Part shown: positions 35,210 through 44,095 of the stretch, in pieces
Position numbering within the stretch: the first letter of the stretch is position 1
Layout of the letters: each line of letters begins with the position of its first letter
Origin: Thermoplasmatales archaeon
GTDB lineage: Archaea > Thermoplasmatota > Thermoplasmata > Thermoplasmatales > Thermoplasmataceae
Length of the DNA: 64,000 bases
Assembly: GCA_026127925.1 (NCBI GenBank)
Contig: JAJSLM010000001.1
Coordinates: forward strand, 124,001 to 188,000
Reading direction: 5' to 3'
Program-made: the position numbers and the translations under genes
The notes under the pieces: model-generated
What the model was told of the DNA's origin: nothing
What the model saw: only the letters and a program-made list of their open reading frames with translations
Databases searched by the model: none

Positions 35210-36139
35210 ATGGTTAATGGAAAAAAAGTCTTTTATTATATCTTTTCATTGTTTATAATAGCTGGTGTCGCGATACTAATCATTTATTTTTTCGCTTTCC
35301 TCCTTAAATTAATTCCGACACAATACGTCAAATTTGTTTATGCGGCCATAATAGCCACTACGGGCTTTATTGTTATATTTTTTGTCAACAATTTAATCAG
35401 GCATAAATTATCTGCTAACAAGTCAATGCGTAAAGGAAGGACGTATATACTCTTTCTGATAAATATCCTTGCATACTTTGTGCTCTCTGTAGCGATACTT
35501 GCTTCACTAGGAGTTAATGTTTATTCGGTAATTGTTGGTGGTGCTTTTCTCTCAGTTATTCTGGGGCTGGCGGTTCAGGGTGTCCTTGGAAATATTGCTT
35601 CAGGGTTGCTGATAACTATCACAAAACCCTTTAAACTTGGCGATAAAGTTTGGGTTCTTTCTTGGAATTCCTCGTCCGCATTGATTACACTGCAATTTTC
35701 CATATTTTTACCTAAGTATTTCTCTGCCGATGCTCTGTTCTCACAGGGTATTAGCGGTCAAGTCCAGGATATATCTCTTAATTATACTAAATTAAAGGAA
35801 GCTGACGGAAATGTAGTGGTGCTTCCTAACAGTATTGTTTCTACTGGCGCATTTGTTTTTCTTGGTGATCTCAAAAGTATAAGAATCCGGTACGAAGTAC
35901 CGAAATCCTTGAGTCCAGATTTTGTATACGCAAAGACCGAGGAATGCTTATCGAACTTCCTTTCGAAAATAAACTCCAAGAGCATGTTTATGGATGAAAC
36001 CACACTTAACACTTACGTCATGATCGTTTCCTTGCATCTTTCCTCACACGAGCTAATAACAACGAGAAGTGATATAATAAACGAGATCAAAGTAAATCTT
36101 GAGAAGTTCAGAATAAAAGTATCACCCATTCAGGATTGA
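35210..36139 (+). CDS. MscS-like mechanosensitive channel, copy 2
   Basis: The 309-aa channel has the same layout as copy 1: three membrane helices, pore helix VIVGGAFLSVILGLAVQGVLGNIASGLL, KPFKLGDKV, and the inserted segment with FLPKYFSADALFSQ before GQVQDISLNYTKL. It is probably co-transcribed with the 67-aa gene. It is less similar to copies 1 and 3 in the N-terminal helices than in the pore and beta domain. Confidence 0.9.
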   Translation: MVNGKKVFYYIFSLFIIAGVAILIIYFFAFLLKLIPTQYVKFVYAAIIATTGFIVIFFVNNLIRHKLSANKSMRKGRTYILFLINILAYFVLSVAILASLGVNVYSVIVGGAFLSVILGLAVQGVLGNIASGLLITITKPFKLGDKVWVLSWNSSSALITLQFSIFLPKYFSADALFSQGISGQVQDISLNYTKLKEADGNVVVLPNSIVSTGAFVFLGDLKSIRIRYEVPKSLSPDFVYAKTEECLSNFLSKINSKSMFMDETTLNTYVMIVSLHLSSHELITTRSDIINEIKVNLEKFRIKVSPIQD

Positions 36140-36534
36140 ATCTAGAGTATGTCATTTCCCATGTCAAATTTTGAAATTCCAAGTCAATTCGGTAGATTTT
36201 CTCTCAGCGGATTAGATTAAAAAATATTCGTTTAGTAGAATCATTGCCGTTAGAAATTGCGTAGGTAATCGATGTTACTATTGTAGTTCTCCTTGGGAGT
36301 TATAAACGGAAAACTGCAACCGGTGGTTTCACGGTGCTAAACCAGCCATCAATTTTGTGTCCGTATTTTGTGTAGGTGTCAGAATACCTATTTTAGGTAG
36401 GTGGCTTAGGCTAAAGTAATTAAAAAAAGTCCGTTCTTTCACTCTGAAGTGTTCTTAGAGATTTTAATTAAAACGATTCTTACTCTTTTAGTTCACTTAG
36501 ACAAAAGTTAAATTGAAGAAAGCATAAGCAAATT
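36140..36534 (+). other. intergenic stretch with two short hairpins
   Basis: No gene is visible. Two hairpins can be drawn: TGGTTT (36324-36329) with AAACCA (36339-36344) around a 9-nt loop, and ACCTA (36386-36390) with TAGGT (36394-36398) around TTT. They are followed by TTAATTAAAAAAAG, which could be the terminator for copy 2 or the end of a small RNA. AAAAGTTAAATTG (about 36502-36514) is the likely promoter of the third MscS gene. Confidence 0.35.
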
Positions 36535-37455
36535 GTGTCTACCAATCGGATTAATCATTTTAAAATTCTTGCTTCGTTAGTATTCTTATTAATAGGTATT
36601 CTCATAGTTATCTACGTAACAGTATTTTTTCTGCACCAAATACCAGTTAAATATGCAAGGTTCGTAGATGCAGGTGTTATAGCACTTGTTTCATATCTGA
36701 TCTTGAAAATTATAACTCTTTATGTGAACGATGTGCTTTTGAAATATTTAGACCGTGCAAAGGTGCACCCATTTGTCTTTATGATAAATATGGTCGGATA
36801 CTTTGTCATTGCACTCGCGGTAGTTGCTTCGCTGGGCATAGATGTTTCCTCCTTGATCCTTGGCAGTACTTTCCTGGCAGCGGTTCTTGGACTCGCTGCA
36901 CAGAGTGTTCTTTCAAACCAATTTTCAGGTCTCTTAATTATAATAACCAAGCCTTTTAAGATAGGTGATAGAGTTTGGATTCACGTCTGGCAATTCAGTA
37001 TTGCTTATGGTGTAATAGTGCCCAAATACTTCTCTAGTGACTTTCTTTACAATAACGGTTTCCTTGGCGTAATAGAGGATATATCAATCAACTTCACTAC
37101 CTTGAGAACTGATGGCGGTGAAATTGTAAAAATTGCCAATAATGTTCTTACCCAGGGGGCATTCAGGCTGATAACAGATACACCAATCGTTCAGGTACGA
37201 TACGAGATTCCAAAATACCTTGATATTTCTCAGTTCCGTGATGAGATAACTCAGAAAGTTTCCACAATATCCGGAATAGATGGTGATCCTATCTTAAATA
37301 TAGACGAAACAACGCTGAATACTTACGTTATAATGGTCAAGGCAAAATTCCGCGGAACTACACCTGAAGCTGCCAGAAGCAAAATTATTGAAAATATTAT
37401 CCGGATAGTGGAACCAAAAAGATTTTCATCAGCTTCATTAAGTAATTTCAAGTAA
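36535..37455 (+). CDS. MscS-like mechanosensitive channel, copy 3
   Basis: The 306-aa channel shows pore helix LILGSTFLAAVLGLAAQSVLSNQFSGLL, KPFKIGDRVW and the same insertion (WQFSIAYGVIVPKYFSSD) before GVIEDISINFTTL. The closest match within the window is copy 1 in this insertion. GTG 36535 is the start, with an A/T-rich box about 25 nt upstream. Three channels within 3.6 kb suggest strong demand for osmotic or tension release, or different gating thresholds. Confidence 0.9.
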   Translation: MSTNRINHFKILASLVFLLIGILIVIYVTVFFLHQIPVKYARFVDAGVIALVSYLILKIITLYVNDVLLKYLDRAKVHPFVFMINMVGYFVIALAVVASLGIDVSSLILGSTFLAAVLGLAAQSVLSNQFSGLLIIITKPFKIGDRVWIHVWQFSIAYGVIVPKYFSSDFLYNNGFLGVIEDISINFTTLRTDGGEIVKIANNVLTQGAFRLITDTPIVQVRYEIPKYLDISQFRDEITQKVSTISGIDGDPILNIDETTLNTYVIMVKAKFRGTTPEAARSKIIENIIRIVEPKRFSSASLSNFK

Positions 37456-37644
37456 CTTATGATTTTCCGTTTCTTGAACAATTTTCTTGACAGCCGGCAA
37501 ATGGTCTTCACAGTTCCACGTTAAAAATGGAGCATAGTTACCATAATCTGAGCTGGCATTTCAGATATTTATGATCGTTGAACATAGCGCCCAATAAATA
37601 TTGTAATACGCTAAATATTTAACAATTCGAGTGATACCTATATT

Positions 37645-38622
37645 ATGACAAGACAAAAAATTTCAGTAATCGGTGCAGGAAATGTAGGAGCAACCGTAGC
37701 ACAGTTTCTGGCTTTCAGGGATTTGGGTGACATTTACCTTTTTGATGTCATACCCGGGATACCGGAAGGAAAGGCTCTTGATATTCAGGAGGGTCTACCA
37801 CATTTTGGTGTTGACGCGAAGGTTAAAGGTTTTACAACGACAAGTGGAGATGCATATTCCAACCTTAAGGGATCGGATGTAATAGTCATAACCGCCGGCT
37901 TGGCTCGCAAACCTGGCATGAGCAGAGATGATCTGCTTTTCAAAAATCTCGAAATAATGAAGGATGTCGCAAACAATGTAAAAAAATACGCATCAGACGC
38001 CATGGTTGTCATAGTGTCAAATCCGGCAGACACCATGGCATACGCTTTCCAGAAAGTATCTGGAATGCCACCAAACCACATTATCGGACTCGGCGGAAGT
38101 CTTGACAGTTCAAGGTTCAGGACATTTATAGCAGATGCGCTGAATGTATCCGTGAAAGATGTAAACGCATTTGTGATCGGAGGGCATGGAGACGATATGG
38201 TTCCATTCATAAGGTATTCCAGCGTGAGCGGAATACCGATAGAGAAGCTGCTATCAAAGGAAAAGATCGATGAGATAGTCCACAGAACAAGATTTGGCGG
38301 CGGTGAGATCGTGGATCTTCTTAAATCAGGCAGTGCCTATTATGCCCCAGGCATATCTATTACCGCAATGGTTGAATCCATAGTTCGTGACAAAAATAGG
38401 GTTATTCCCTGCGCAGCGTATATTTCAGGAGAACATGCAAAACACTACAACGTCGAAAATGTATTTATCGGCGTACCAGTCCGCATAGGCTCAAACTGCG
38501 TAGAGGAGATCTACGATATAGATTTCAATGCTGACGAAAAGGCACTTTGGGAAAAGACAGTTATTTCTGTGAAATCTAACTGCAAGAAGGTCGACGATTT
38601 CTTCAAATCTGGTGCAAACTGA
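37645..38622 (+). CDS. mdh: malate dehydrogenase (LDH-like)
   Basis: The 325-aa enzyme interconverts malate and oxaloacetate in the citric acid cycle. It has the NAD-binding GAGNVGATVAQF at residues 9-20 with an Asp at the end of the second strand (LFDVIPG, favouring NAD), the substrate loop RKPGMSRDDLL with the arginine typical of malate rather than lactate specificity, and the catalytic His in VIGGHGDDMVP. CTAAATATTTAAC (37611-37623) lies about 27 nt before ATG 37645, so the mRNA is probably leaderless. It converges on queC with a 13-nt gap. Confidence 0.95.
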   Translation: MTRQKISVIGAGNVGATVAQFLAFRDLGDIYLFDVIPGIPEGKALDIQEGLPHFGVDAKVKGFTTTSGDAYSNLKGSDVIVITAGLARKPGMSRDDLLFKNLEIMKDVANNVKKYASDAMVVIVSNPADTMAYAFQKVSGMPPNHIIGLGGSLDSSRFRTFIADALNVSVKDVNAFVIGGHGDDMVPFIRYSSVSGIPIEKLLSKEKIDEIVHRTRFGGGEIVDLLKSGSAYYAPGISITAMVESIVRDKNRVIPCAAYISGEHAKHYNVENVFIGVPVRIGSNCVEEIYDIDFNADEKALWEKTVISVKSNCKKVDDFFKSGAN

Positions 38623-38635
38623 TCAAAGCATTTTA

Positions 38636-39334
38636 TCAAATATTTTCTATCCATTTTTTGTAGAAATCGGGATACGAGTTATATTTGATTGGATCCTTAA
38701 TACCAGCTTCCATAAAACCACGTAATCGCAATTGGCAAGAATCGCAATGACCACAGGCAAGATCGTCACCTTCGTAACATGACGTAGTGATTTCCAAAGG
38801 TGCTCCGATTTTTGTTGCGAGCTTGACAATATCGCTTTTGGAGAGATACTGTAGTGGAACCCTAATTCTAAAATTCCCTGCCTTTGTTCCAGTGTTGAGG
38901 GCCATTTCAAATGCATTATAGAACTCCGGTCTGCAGTCAGGGTAACCGGAGTAATCTATGGCGTTCGCGCCGATGAATATTTCTCTTGCACCTATGCTTT
39001 CTGCATACGAAGCGGCTATCGACAGGAACACTATGTTTCTCGACGGAACGTATGTGTTCGGTATTCCAGAACTGATGTTGTTTATATCTCTTCTGTCCAC
39101 TTTTCCGTATCCAGTAAGTGCACTATATGCGATGTCTTCCAGGTTTATCGTAACAATTTTATGTTTTATGTTTAGTCTTCGAGCTATTTCCAGGGCAGAT
39201 TTTAGTTCTTTCCTATGGCGCTGGCCATAATCAAACGATAACGCATAGCATTCATAACCTTTCTTGGAGGCAAGTGTCGCAACTGTTGCTGAGTCCATTC
39301 CTCCAGAAAGAAGACAAACACACTTATCTGTCAT
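38636..39334 (-). CDS. queC: 7-cyano-7-deazaguanine (preQ0) synthase
   Basis: The 232-aa enzyme makes preQ0 from 7-carboxy-7-deazaguanine using ATP and ammonia; archaea use preQ0 for archaeosine in tRNA. The PP-loop SGGMDSATVATLA is near the N-terminus (residues 9-21), and the zinc-binding cysteines are at the C-terminus (SCYEGDDLACGHCDSCQLR). It overlaps queD by 11 nt, so both are made from one message. Confidence 0.95.
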   Translation of the reverse strand: MTDKCVCLLSGGMDSATVATLASKKGYECYALSFDYGQRHRKELKSALEIARRLNIKHKIVTINLEDIAYSALTGYGKVDRRDINNISSGIPNTYVPSRNIVFLSIAASYAESIGAREIFIGANAIDYSGYPDCRPEFYNAFEMALNTGTKAGNFRIRVPLQYLSKSDIVKLATKIGAPLEITTSCYEGDDLACGHCDSCQLRLRGFMEAGIKDPIKYNSYPDFYKKWIENI

Positions 39335-39803
39335 TTAAATTCAACTCAATGCATGCGGATTGACCCGGACCTTCGTACAAACAAACGGAGAGTTTTTGCA
39401 AATTACTATAAGATTTCAATCTTTCTCCGATCCTATTGCACATTATACGGCACATAGATTCGCTCGAAGAAAAGTCTGCATCCAGCTCAAACACATCTAC
39501 TGCTGGAAAAACATAAGATTTTCCACCATATTCGACCTCATAAGATTCTGAAGTCTTTTTTACGTTCGAAAATTTTGAACTTTTTGGAACTATAACCTTA
39601 TGATCAATTTCCTCTATTAACTTCCTCAGAACTTGCTTAACAATGCCGTAATCTATAAGTATACCATCAACAGGATCCCCGGTTACTTTGAGACTCACGG
39701 AATAATCGTGACCATGCAATCGTGAACATTTCTCAATTGTCGGGATAAAGTGTGCAGCTGAAAAGCGCAGGTTGTTTTGCTTACCATCAATTTTTATATA
39801 CAT
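39324..39803 (-). CDS. queD: 6-carboxytetrahydropterin synthase / PTPS family
   Basis: The 159-aa protein belongs to the 6-pyruvoyl-tetrahydropterin synthase family and supplies the pterin precursor for preQ0. Zinc ligands are His18 (AAHFI), His30 and His32 (RLHGHDYS), and the catalytic Cys is Cys26 in EKCSRLHGH. Pairing with queC supports the deazaguanine pathway rather than biopterin synthesis. GTTAAAAAACG lies about 26 nt before the start. queE, the middle enzyme, is not in this window. Confidence 0.93.
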   Translation of the reverse strand: MYIKIDGKQNNLRFSAAHFIPTIEKCSRLHGHDYSVSLKVTGDPVDGILIDYGIVKQVLRKLIEEIDHKVIVPKSSKFSNVKKTSESYEVEYGGKSYVFPAVDVFELDADFSSSESMCRIMCNRIGERLKSYSNLQKLSVCLYEGPGQSACIELNLNDR

Positions 39804-39955
39804 AATTATGGTGGTATATCGTTTTTTAACTTTAATTCTTCCTAATGATACTTAATTAACTCTGAGTCTAGCTTAATCATCCATCCCCCTGTATACATTA
39901 TAAAAAAATCTAAAATAACTTATACCGAGTACACATTTCTCTCAACCGAGTTTAC

Positions 39956-40030
39956 GGGCGCGTGGCCTAGTCTGGATAGGGCAGCAGCCTCCTAAGTTGC
40001 AGATCAGGGGTCCAAATCCCCTCGCGCCCG
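39956..40030 (+). tRNA. tRNA-Arg (anticodon CCU)
   Basis: A 75-nt cloverleaf starts GGGCGCG and ends CGCGCCC plus discriminator G. The anticodon stem-loop is GCAGC-CTCCTAA-GTTGC with anticodon CCT, and the T arm contains GGGTCCAAATCCC. No intron is seen and CCA is not encoded. A TATA-like ATAACTTATACC (39915-39926) lies about 35 nt upstream. Confidence 0.95.
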
Positions 40031-40107
40031 CTCTCAAATCTCGCAACAACAAAGTAATGAGGAAATAGTAATTTGTAAATTCTTAGACATGAAAAAAAAT
40101 GGTTGTT

Positions 40108-41874
40108 TTAGAATTTTTGTTTTGAACTCTGCTTCAGAATTTTTGCGAAAAAATCCCTTATATTGAAGCCGAGACCGAGAGCAAGGAGGGGAACGAACTT
40201 AAGGTAATTCTTTGAGCTTTCCCATGTTGATTCATTTTCACCATAAAGTGTGTACTTTCCATCATAAATTAACTTGGATCTAAGTTCAGTGATCATATCT
40301 TCCCTGTCATTTGTGCTAGCATTTTTCAAACGCTCGAGAGCATCCATAAAATCCAATGAATCCTTGATCTGCTGTGTCACTTGGGAATAAACATTCTCTG
40401 TAACGATCCCGCACCTATATTTAAAATTGTACAGTTTCAACGCCGAGTCATACGTTGCTTTGGCAATGGTATCCCTATCCATATATTCCGTTTCAAAGCT
40501 AAGATTATCCTTCCATGATGGCTCGGCCGATATCTTTAAGTGATCATCTATGGTCCTGCATAAACTTTTATAACCATATATTTCTGGATGTTCGAACGCA
40601 GCCGATGCCGGATCAAGAAAGGGCCCAAGTGGTGATATGATAAAGTTTAGTCTTTTATCCCTGCCACACTCGTTGAATATCTCCTCACAAAAATCAACAT
40701 TTTTTAGTGCATTTTCATAGGTCTGTCCTGGGAGGCCTATCATGAAAAATATTTCAATTCTACTGACATTATGTTTCAGTGCAGCCTTAAAAGTGTTGAT
40801 GAGTCTATCATTGGGGAAAGGAAGTTTTCCTTCCTTTCTTCGTATATTCTCGTCCCAGCTTTCCACTGTTATTTCAAGGGAATATTTTGGTAAACTTTTC
40901 TCAATTTGTGAAAAAAATTCATCACCTCCCTGATCAAAAAGTTCGAATATCATTTCGTTTTTTACTTTGAGATCATGCAGGCCTTCCAGCAATTTGGAGA
41001 CATAGTCTGGTCCTCCTTGTCTTATGTCCCCAACGACGTAAATTGGTGACTTTGTGAATTTCTGAACCAGTTTTATGCCTTTGCAAATTTTTTCGGGTGG
41101 GTACATTACAAGTTTTTTTCTGAGACAGTTTATCTCAAAGGCACTTTCGGATCCGCCACAAATTGCACAGTTGTAAGTGCATCCTTTTGTTGTAAGAAAG
41201 GCAGCATTTGGAAACTTCATCCAGTTCTTGTATGGTATTCCGTCAAGGTAGTCTAAGTGTCTAACTGCGGATTTTATCACAAATCTATAATCGGGAATAT
41301 CTGTATAACTCAGATCTGATGGAATAAACGTCAACGCATTAACGATGACTTTCGATCCTTTCTTCCAGCAAAGGTTTGGTATTTCACTGAAATCGGTCTT
41401 TTCCGATTTCTTTGCCTGCATAAACTTCAGCAGTGGAATCTCTGTCGAGTCTCCACGCATTACGTAGTCCACAAAGTCATATTTCATTAATTCTGAATGG
41501 AAGTACGTGGCCGATAAACCGCCGAGGATTACGGAACTTTCCGGATGTATTTTTTTAACCAGTTCTGCAATTTTTAGGCAACCTTGAACATGAGGAAGCC
41601 AATGCAGGTCAATTCCAAAAACCAATGAATCAAGGGATCTTATTTTCTTTTCTACGTCAAATTTTTCACTGAGGAGCATCCTGTTTGCAAGGTTTACGAT
41701 CCTTACTCGGATTCCATGCTTGTCCAGGTATCCCCCTATACTTGTGAATCCGATCGGATACATTTCAAATACAGAAGTTGATGGAACAGCGTCGCTTATT
41801 GGTCCACGAAATTGCAGTTCCTTACGAAAATCATATAAAGCCGGAGGATGTAGAAGAACAAGGTCGGATCTCAT
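40108..41874 (-). CDS. B12-binding radical SAM protein, Ta0216 type (second copy)
   Basis: The 588-aa paralogue of the protein at 25776-27626 has the same order: cobalamin-binding-like N-terminal domain, then the radical SAM core with Cys232-x3-Cys236-x2-Cys239 (TTKGCTYNCAICGG). Here the possible lower-ligand segment reads GIDLHWLPHVQG, with an Asp two residues before His. The two proteins match along their full length, including FLDPAS and the C-terminal helical domain. Such enzymes often methylate unactivated carbons, but no substrate can be named. TTATATACC (minus strand, about 41898-41906) lies 28 nt before ATG 41874. Confidence 0.9.
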   Translation of the reverse strand: MRSDLVLLHPPALYDFRKELQFRGPISDAVPSTSVFEMYPIGFTSIGGYLDKHGIRVRIVNLANRMLLSEKFDVEKKIRSLDSLVFGIDLHWLPHVQGCLKIAELVKKIHPESSVILGGLSATYFHSELMKYDFVDYVMRGDSTEIPLLKFMQAKKSEKTDFSEIPNLCWKKGSKVIVNALTFIPSDLSYTDIPDYRFVIKSAVRHLDYLDGIPYKNWMKFPNAAFLTTKGCTYNCAICGGSESAFEINCLRKKLVMYPPEKICKGIKLVQKFTKSPIYVVGDIRQGGPDYVSKLLEGLHDLKVKNEMIFELFDQGGDEFFSQIEKSLPKYSLEITVESWDENIRRKEGKLPFPNDRLINTFKAALKHNVSRIEIFFMIGLPGQTYENALKNVDFCEEIFNECGRDKRLNFIISPLGPFLDPASAAFEHPEIYGYKSLCRTIDDHLKISAEPSWKDNLSFETEYMDRDTIAKATYDSALKLYNFKYRCGIVTENVYSQVTQQIKDSLDFMDALERLKNASTNDREDMITELRSKLIYDGKYTLYGENESTWESSKNYLKFVPLLALGLGFNIRDFFAKILKQSSKQKF

Positions 41875-42007
41875 CTAAAACAATTTCGAATTGATTGAAG
41901 GTATATAACATTGCCAGAAAGTCACCTAATGAACTATTTATGTTTTGTTTGCCTTATTTTTGATATTTTTACAGATTAATTTATTTATTCATTAGGCATA
42001 ACACATT

Positions 42008-42934
42008 ATGTTCATAAAAGACATCGATACCCTTCTGGATAGGCAGTGCATCATTTCTTTTGAAAGCGACAGTGAGATATCCAAGATTCTTTCCGCGCAT
42101 CAGGTTGTCTCGATTGTCAGGGTAAGATTATCGAAAACAGGTGGTTTTGCACTTTACAATTTTGAAAATCTTGATGATTTTAGCAAGGAGGAGCAGAAAG
42201 CCTTGACAAAATACAAAATAAAAACAACAAGTGATTCTGTTATGCTGTATTCCGACCTAACCGGTCGCAAATTCATTGGCGCATTCAAGCAGCTTAACGG
42301 TGTATCATCTGTCGTAATAGATGCAGTATTTTTTATGGGTTCCTCGTACTTTTTGTATTTTAGATATCATCATAATGACGAAGCCAATGTTACTTCAGCC
42401 ATTAGGGAGGCATTCAAAGATTTCAAGAGATTTGCGGTTAGGTACATAGGTCCAAGCCCAGGAATAGTCGCAACGTTCTCCGAGATTTCTCAGTACATTC
42501 CATTAAAGTATGTTGAGATAAGTAGTTCAGTACCTCCGTCATCCATAGACATAAACTCAGATCCAGTAATCGTGAACCTTGGCGTGAGCTGGTACAGAGA
42601 ATTAAAATTTTTGATAGAAGAAGAGACCCGTGGAGTATTTTACGACAACAGTTCACTTTTAAAAGGAGAAAAGGAATGGATTCATGCCATATCTCCTTCC
42701 CAGAGAATCTATGAGACCTCGTTCATGAATCCCGTCGTGAAATTCCTTATTAATGAAAATTCGAAAGAACAGGTTGTGAGCCTCGGCATGCCACAAAAAT
42801 TAAGCGGTAAGGATTTTTACATATCGACATTTGTTCCTGACATCACACTCCCGGAGTTCTTCACTGTGTTCTATCGGGCAGTTGAAAAGTTCCAGGACTG
42901 GAAACTTGACGTTAACCTAGTTGATACAATATAA
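42008..42934 (+). CDS. hypothetical protein next to the VWA-PP2C-kinase genes, 308 aa
   Basis: This soluble protein is not recognised. The first 90 residues (ending LYSDLTGRKFIGAF) and a central part with SSYFLYFRYHHND and VRYIGPSPGIVATFSEISQYIP suggest two alpha/beta domains. The C-terminal part, KDFYISTFVPDITLPEFFTVFYRAV, is also mixed alpha/beta. There is no membrane helix or DNA-binding motif that I can identify. TTTATTTATTCAT (41980-41992) precedes ATG 42008 by about 24 nt, so it has its own leaderless promoter. It stands 311 nt before the VWA gene; a functional link is only positional. Confidence 0.75.
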   Translation: MFIKDIDTLLDRQCIISFESDSEISKILSAHQVVSIVRVRLSKTGGFALYNFENLDDFSKEEQKALTKYKIKTTSDSVMLYSDLTGRKFIGAFKQLNGVSSVVIDAVFFMGSSYFLYFRYHHNDEANVTSAIREAFKDFKRFAVRYIGPSPGIVATFSEISQYIPLKYVEISSSVPPSSIDINSDPVIVNLGVSWYRELKFLIEEETRGVFYDNSSLLKGEKEWIHAISPSQRIYETSFMNPVVKFLINENSKEQVVSLGMPQKLSGKDFYISTFVPDITLPEFFTVFYRAVEKFQDWKLDVNLVDTI

Positions 42935-42940
42935 GTCAGG

Positions 42941-43033
42941 TCATGGATTTACCATTATTTCTCTCATGAGGCGCTTGAAATCTCCCAGCTTATCCTTAGT
43001 CGTGCCATATCCCTGACATGAAGAACGGCGCAT
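42941..43033 (-). CDS. possible 30-aa small protein
   Basis: In the gap before the VWA gene a short minus-strand frame runs from ATG 43033 to TGA 42941. The product begins MRRSSCQGYGTTKDK and ends MREIMVNP. A TCTTAAACC box lies about 22 nt upstream of the ATG on the minus strand. The frame may be chance. Confidence 0.25.
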   Translation of the reverse strand: MRRSSCQGYGTTKDKLGDFKRLMREIMVNP

Positions 43034-43245
43034 CCAAAGGTGTGTAAAGGTTTAAGAATAAGAGGATTCTGGACGCAATCCATTAAATCATTAAAGTCGA
43101 ATCGAAAAATAGTATCAGTGTAGCAAGGATTTCCTGTATCATTTAAATCTCTGCCTCCCTTATTGTCAGCGAACAGCAGGGGCTTCCCGAACTGGTTTCA
43201 CTTAATGCAAAAGAATTTATTACCTTATTTGCATAACTTATTACC

Positions 43246-44088
43246 ATGTATGAATCAGAAATAAGTAGACGAAACCCTGGGCTGTTCATCTTCCTTATTG
43301 ACCAGTCCCGATCGATGAGCCATAAACTTAGTGGTACAATGAGATCCAAAGCGCAGGAAGCCGCAGATGCGGTTAACAGGCAAATTTACGAGCTTATATA
43401 TAGATGCACAAAAACGGACGGTGTACGCGATTATTTTCATATAGGGATAGTTGGATACGGATCATCTTCAGATCTGGCTGATTCGTTGATAGCAGATGAA
43501 ACGATCGTGCCAATTTCTAGATTGGCACAGAATCCATTGAGAACCGAAAGAAGAAAGGAACGGGCAGACGGATCTCAAGGAGTAGAAGAAGGAGACGAGT
43601 TCGAGTTTCCGATATGGTTTGATCCTGTAGCCCGCTCAAATACTCCAATGGTGAAAGCACTTAACCTCGTAAAGGAATGGGTGGATGACTGGGTTGCTGA
43701 ACATAAAGATTCGTATCCTCCGGTCGTTATACATATTACCGATGGTTCTGCGACCGATGGCGACCCTGTTCCAGTGGCGAATTCTATCATGGATATATCT
43801 ACAGCGGACGGGAATGTGCTCATGTGGAACTGCCATTTGTCTGAATCTCGCGGTGTGACACCTCTTGAATTCCCATCATCTGAAGGCGTTCTCCCGCCTC
43901 AGGACAAATTTGCAAAGGAGCTTTTTACAATGTCCAGTACTTTGCCGAAAAGTTTTGTGGATGTGGCCGCAGAGCGTTCTTTGACTGTAACTCAAAATTC
44001 AAGAGCCTACGTATTCAACGCCGGTCTGGACGAGTTGATAGAACTTTTGGACATTGGAACAAGAGCTCCAACAGACAATATGCAGTGA
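43246..44088 (+). CDS. von Willebrand factor A (TerY-like) domain protein
   Basis: The 280-aa cytoplasmic protein is a stand-alone VWA domain. The MIDAS metal site is seen as Asp19-x-Ser21-x-Ser23 in LIDQSRSM, with a Thr in ARSNTPM and Asp in HITDGSATDG completing it. It probably binds a protein partner through the metal ion. The next gene is a PP2C phosphatase and a protein kinase faces them; that combination is known as the TerY-P triad in bacteria. ATG 43246 follows a TATTTGCATAAC box (43226-43237). Confidence 0.9.
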   Translation: MYESEISRRNPGLFIFLIDQSRSMSHKLSGTMRSKAQEAADAVNRQIYELIYRCTKTDGVRDYFHIGIVGYGSSSDLADSLIADETIVPISRLAQNPLRTERRKERADGSQGVEEGDEFEFPIWFDPVARSNTPMVKALNLVKEWVDDWVAEHKDSYPPVVIHITDGSATDGDPVPVANSIMDISTADGNVLMWNCHLSESRGVTPLEFPSSEGVLPPQDKFAKELFTMSSTLPKSFVDVAAERSLTVTQNSRAYVFNAGLDELIELLDIGTRAPTDNMQ

Positions 44089-44095
44089 TCTTCAT

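Noticed and set aside
43217-43243. TTATTACC repeated twice before the VWA gene, considered as an operator or CRISPR-like unit
   Set aside because: Only two 8-bp copies in A/T-rich promoter sequence; too short to claim. No CRISPR array is present anywhere in the window.
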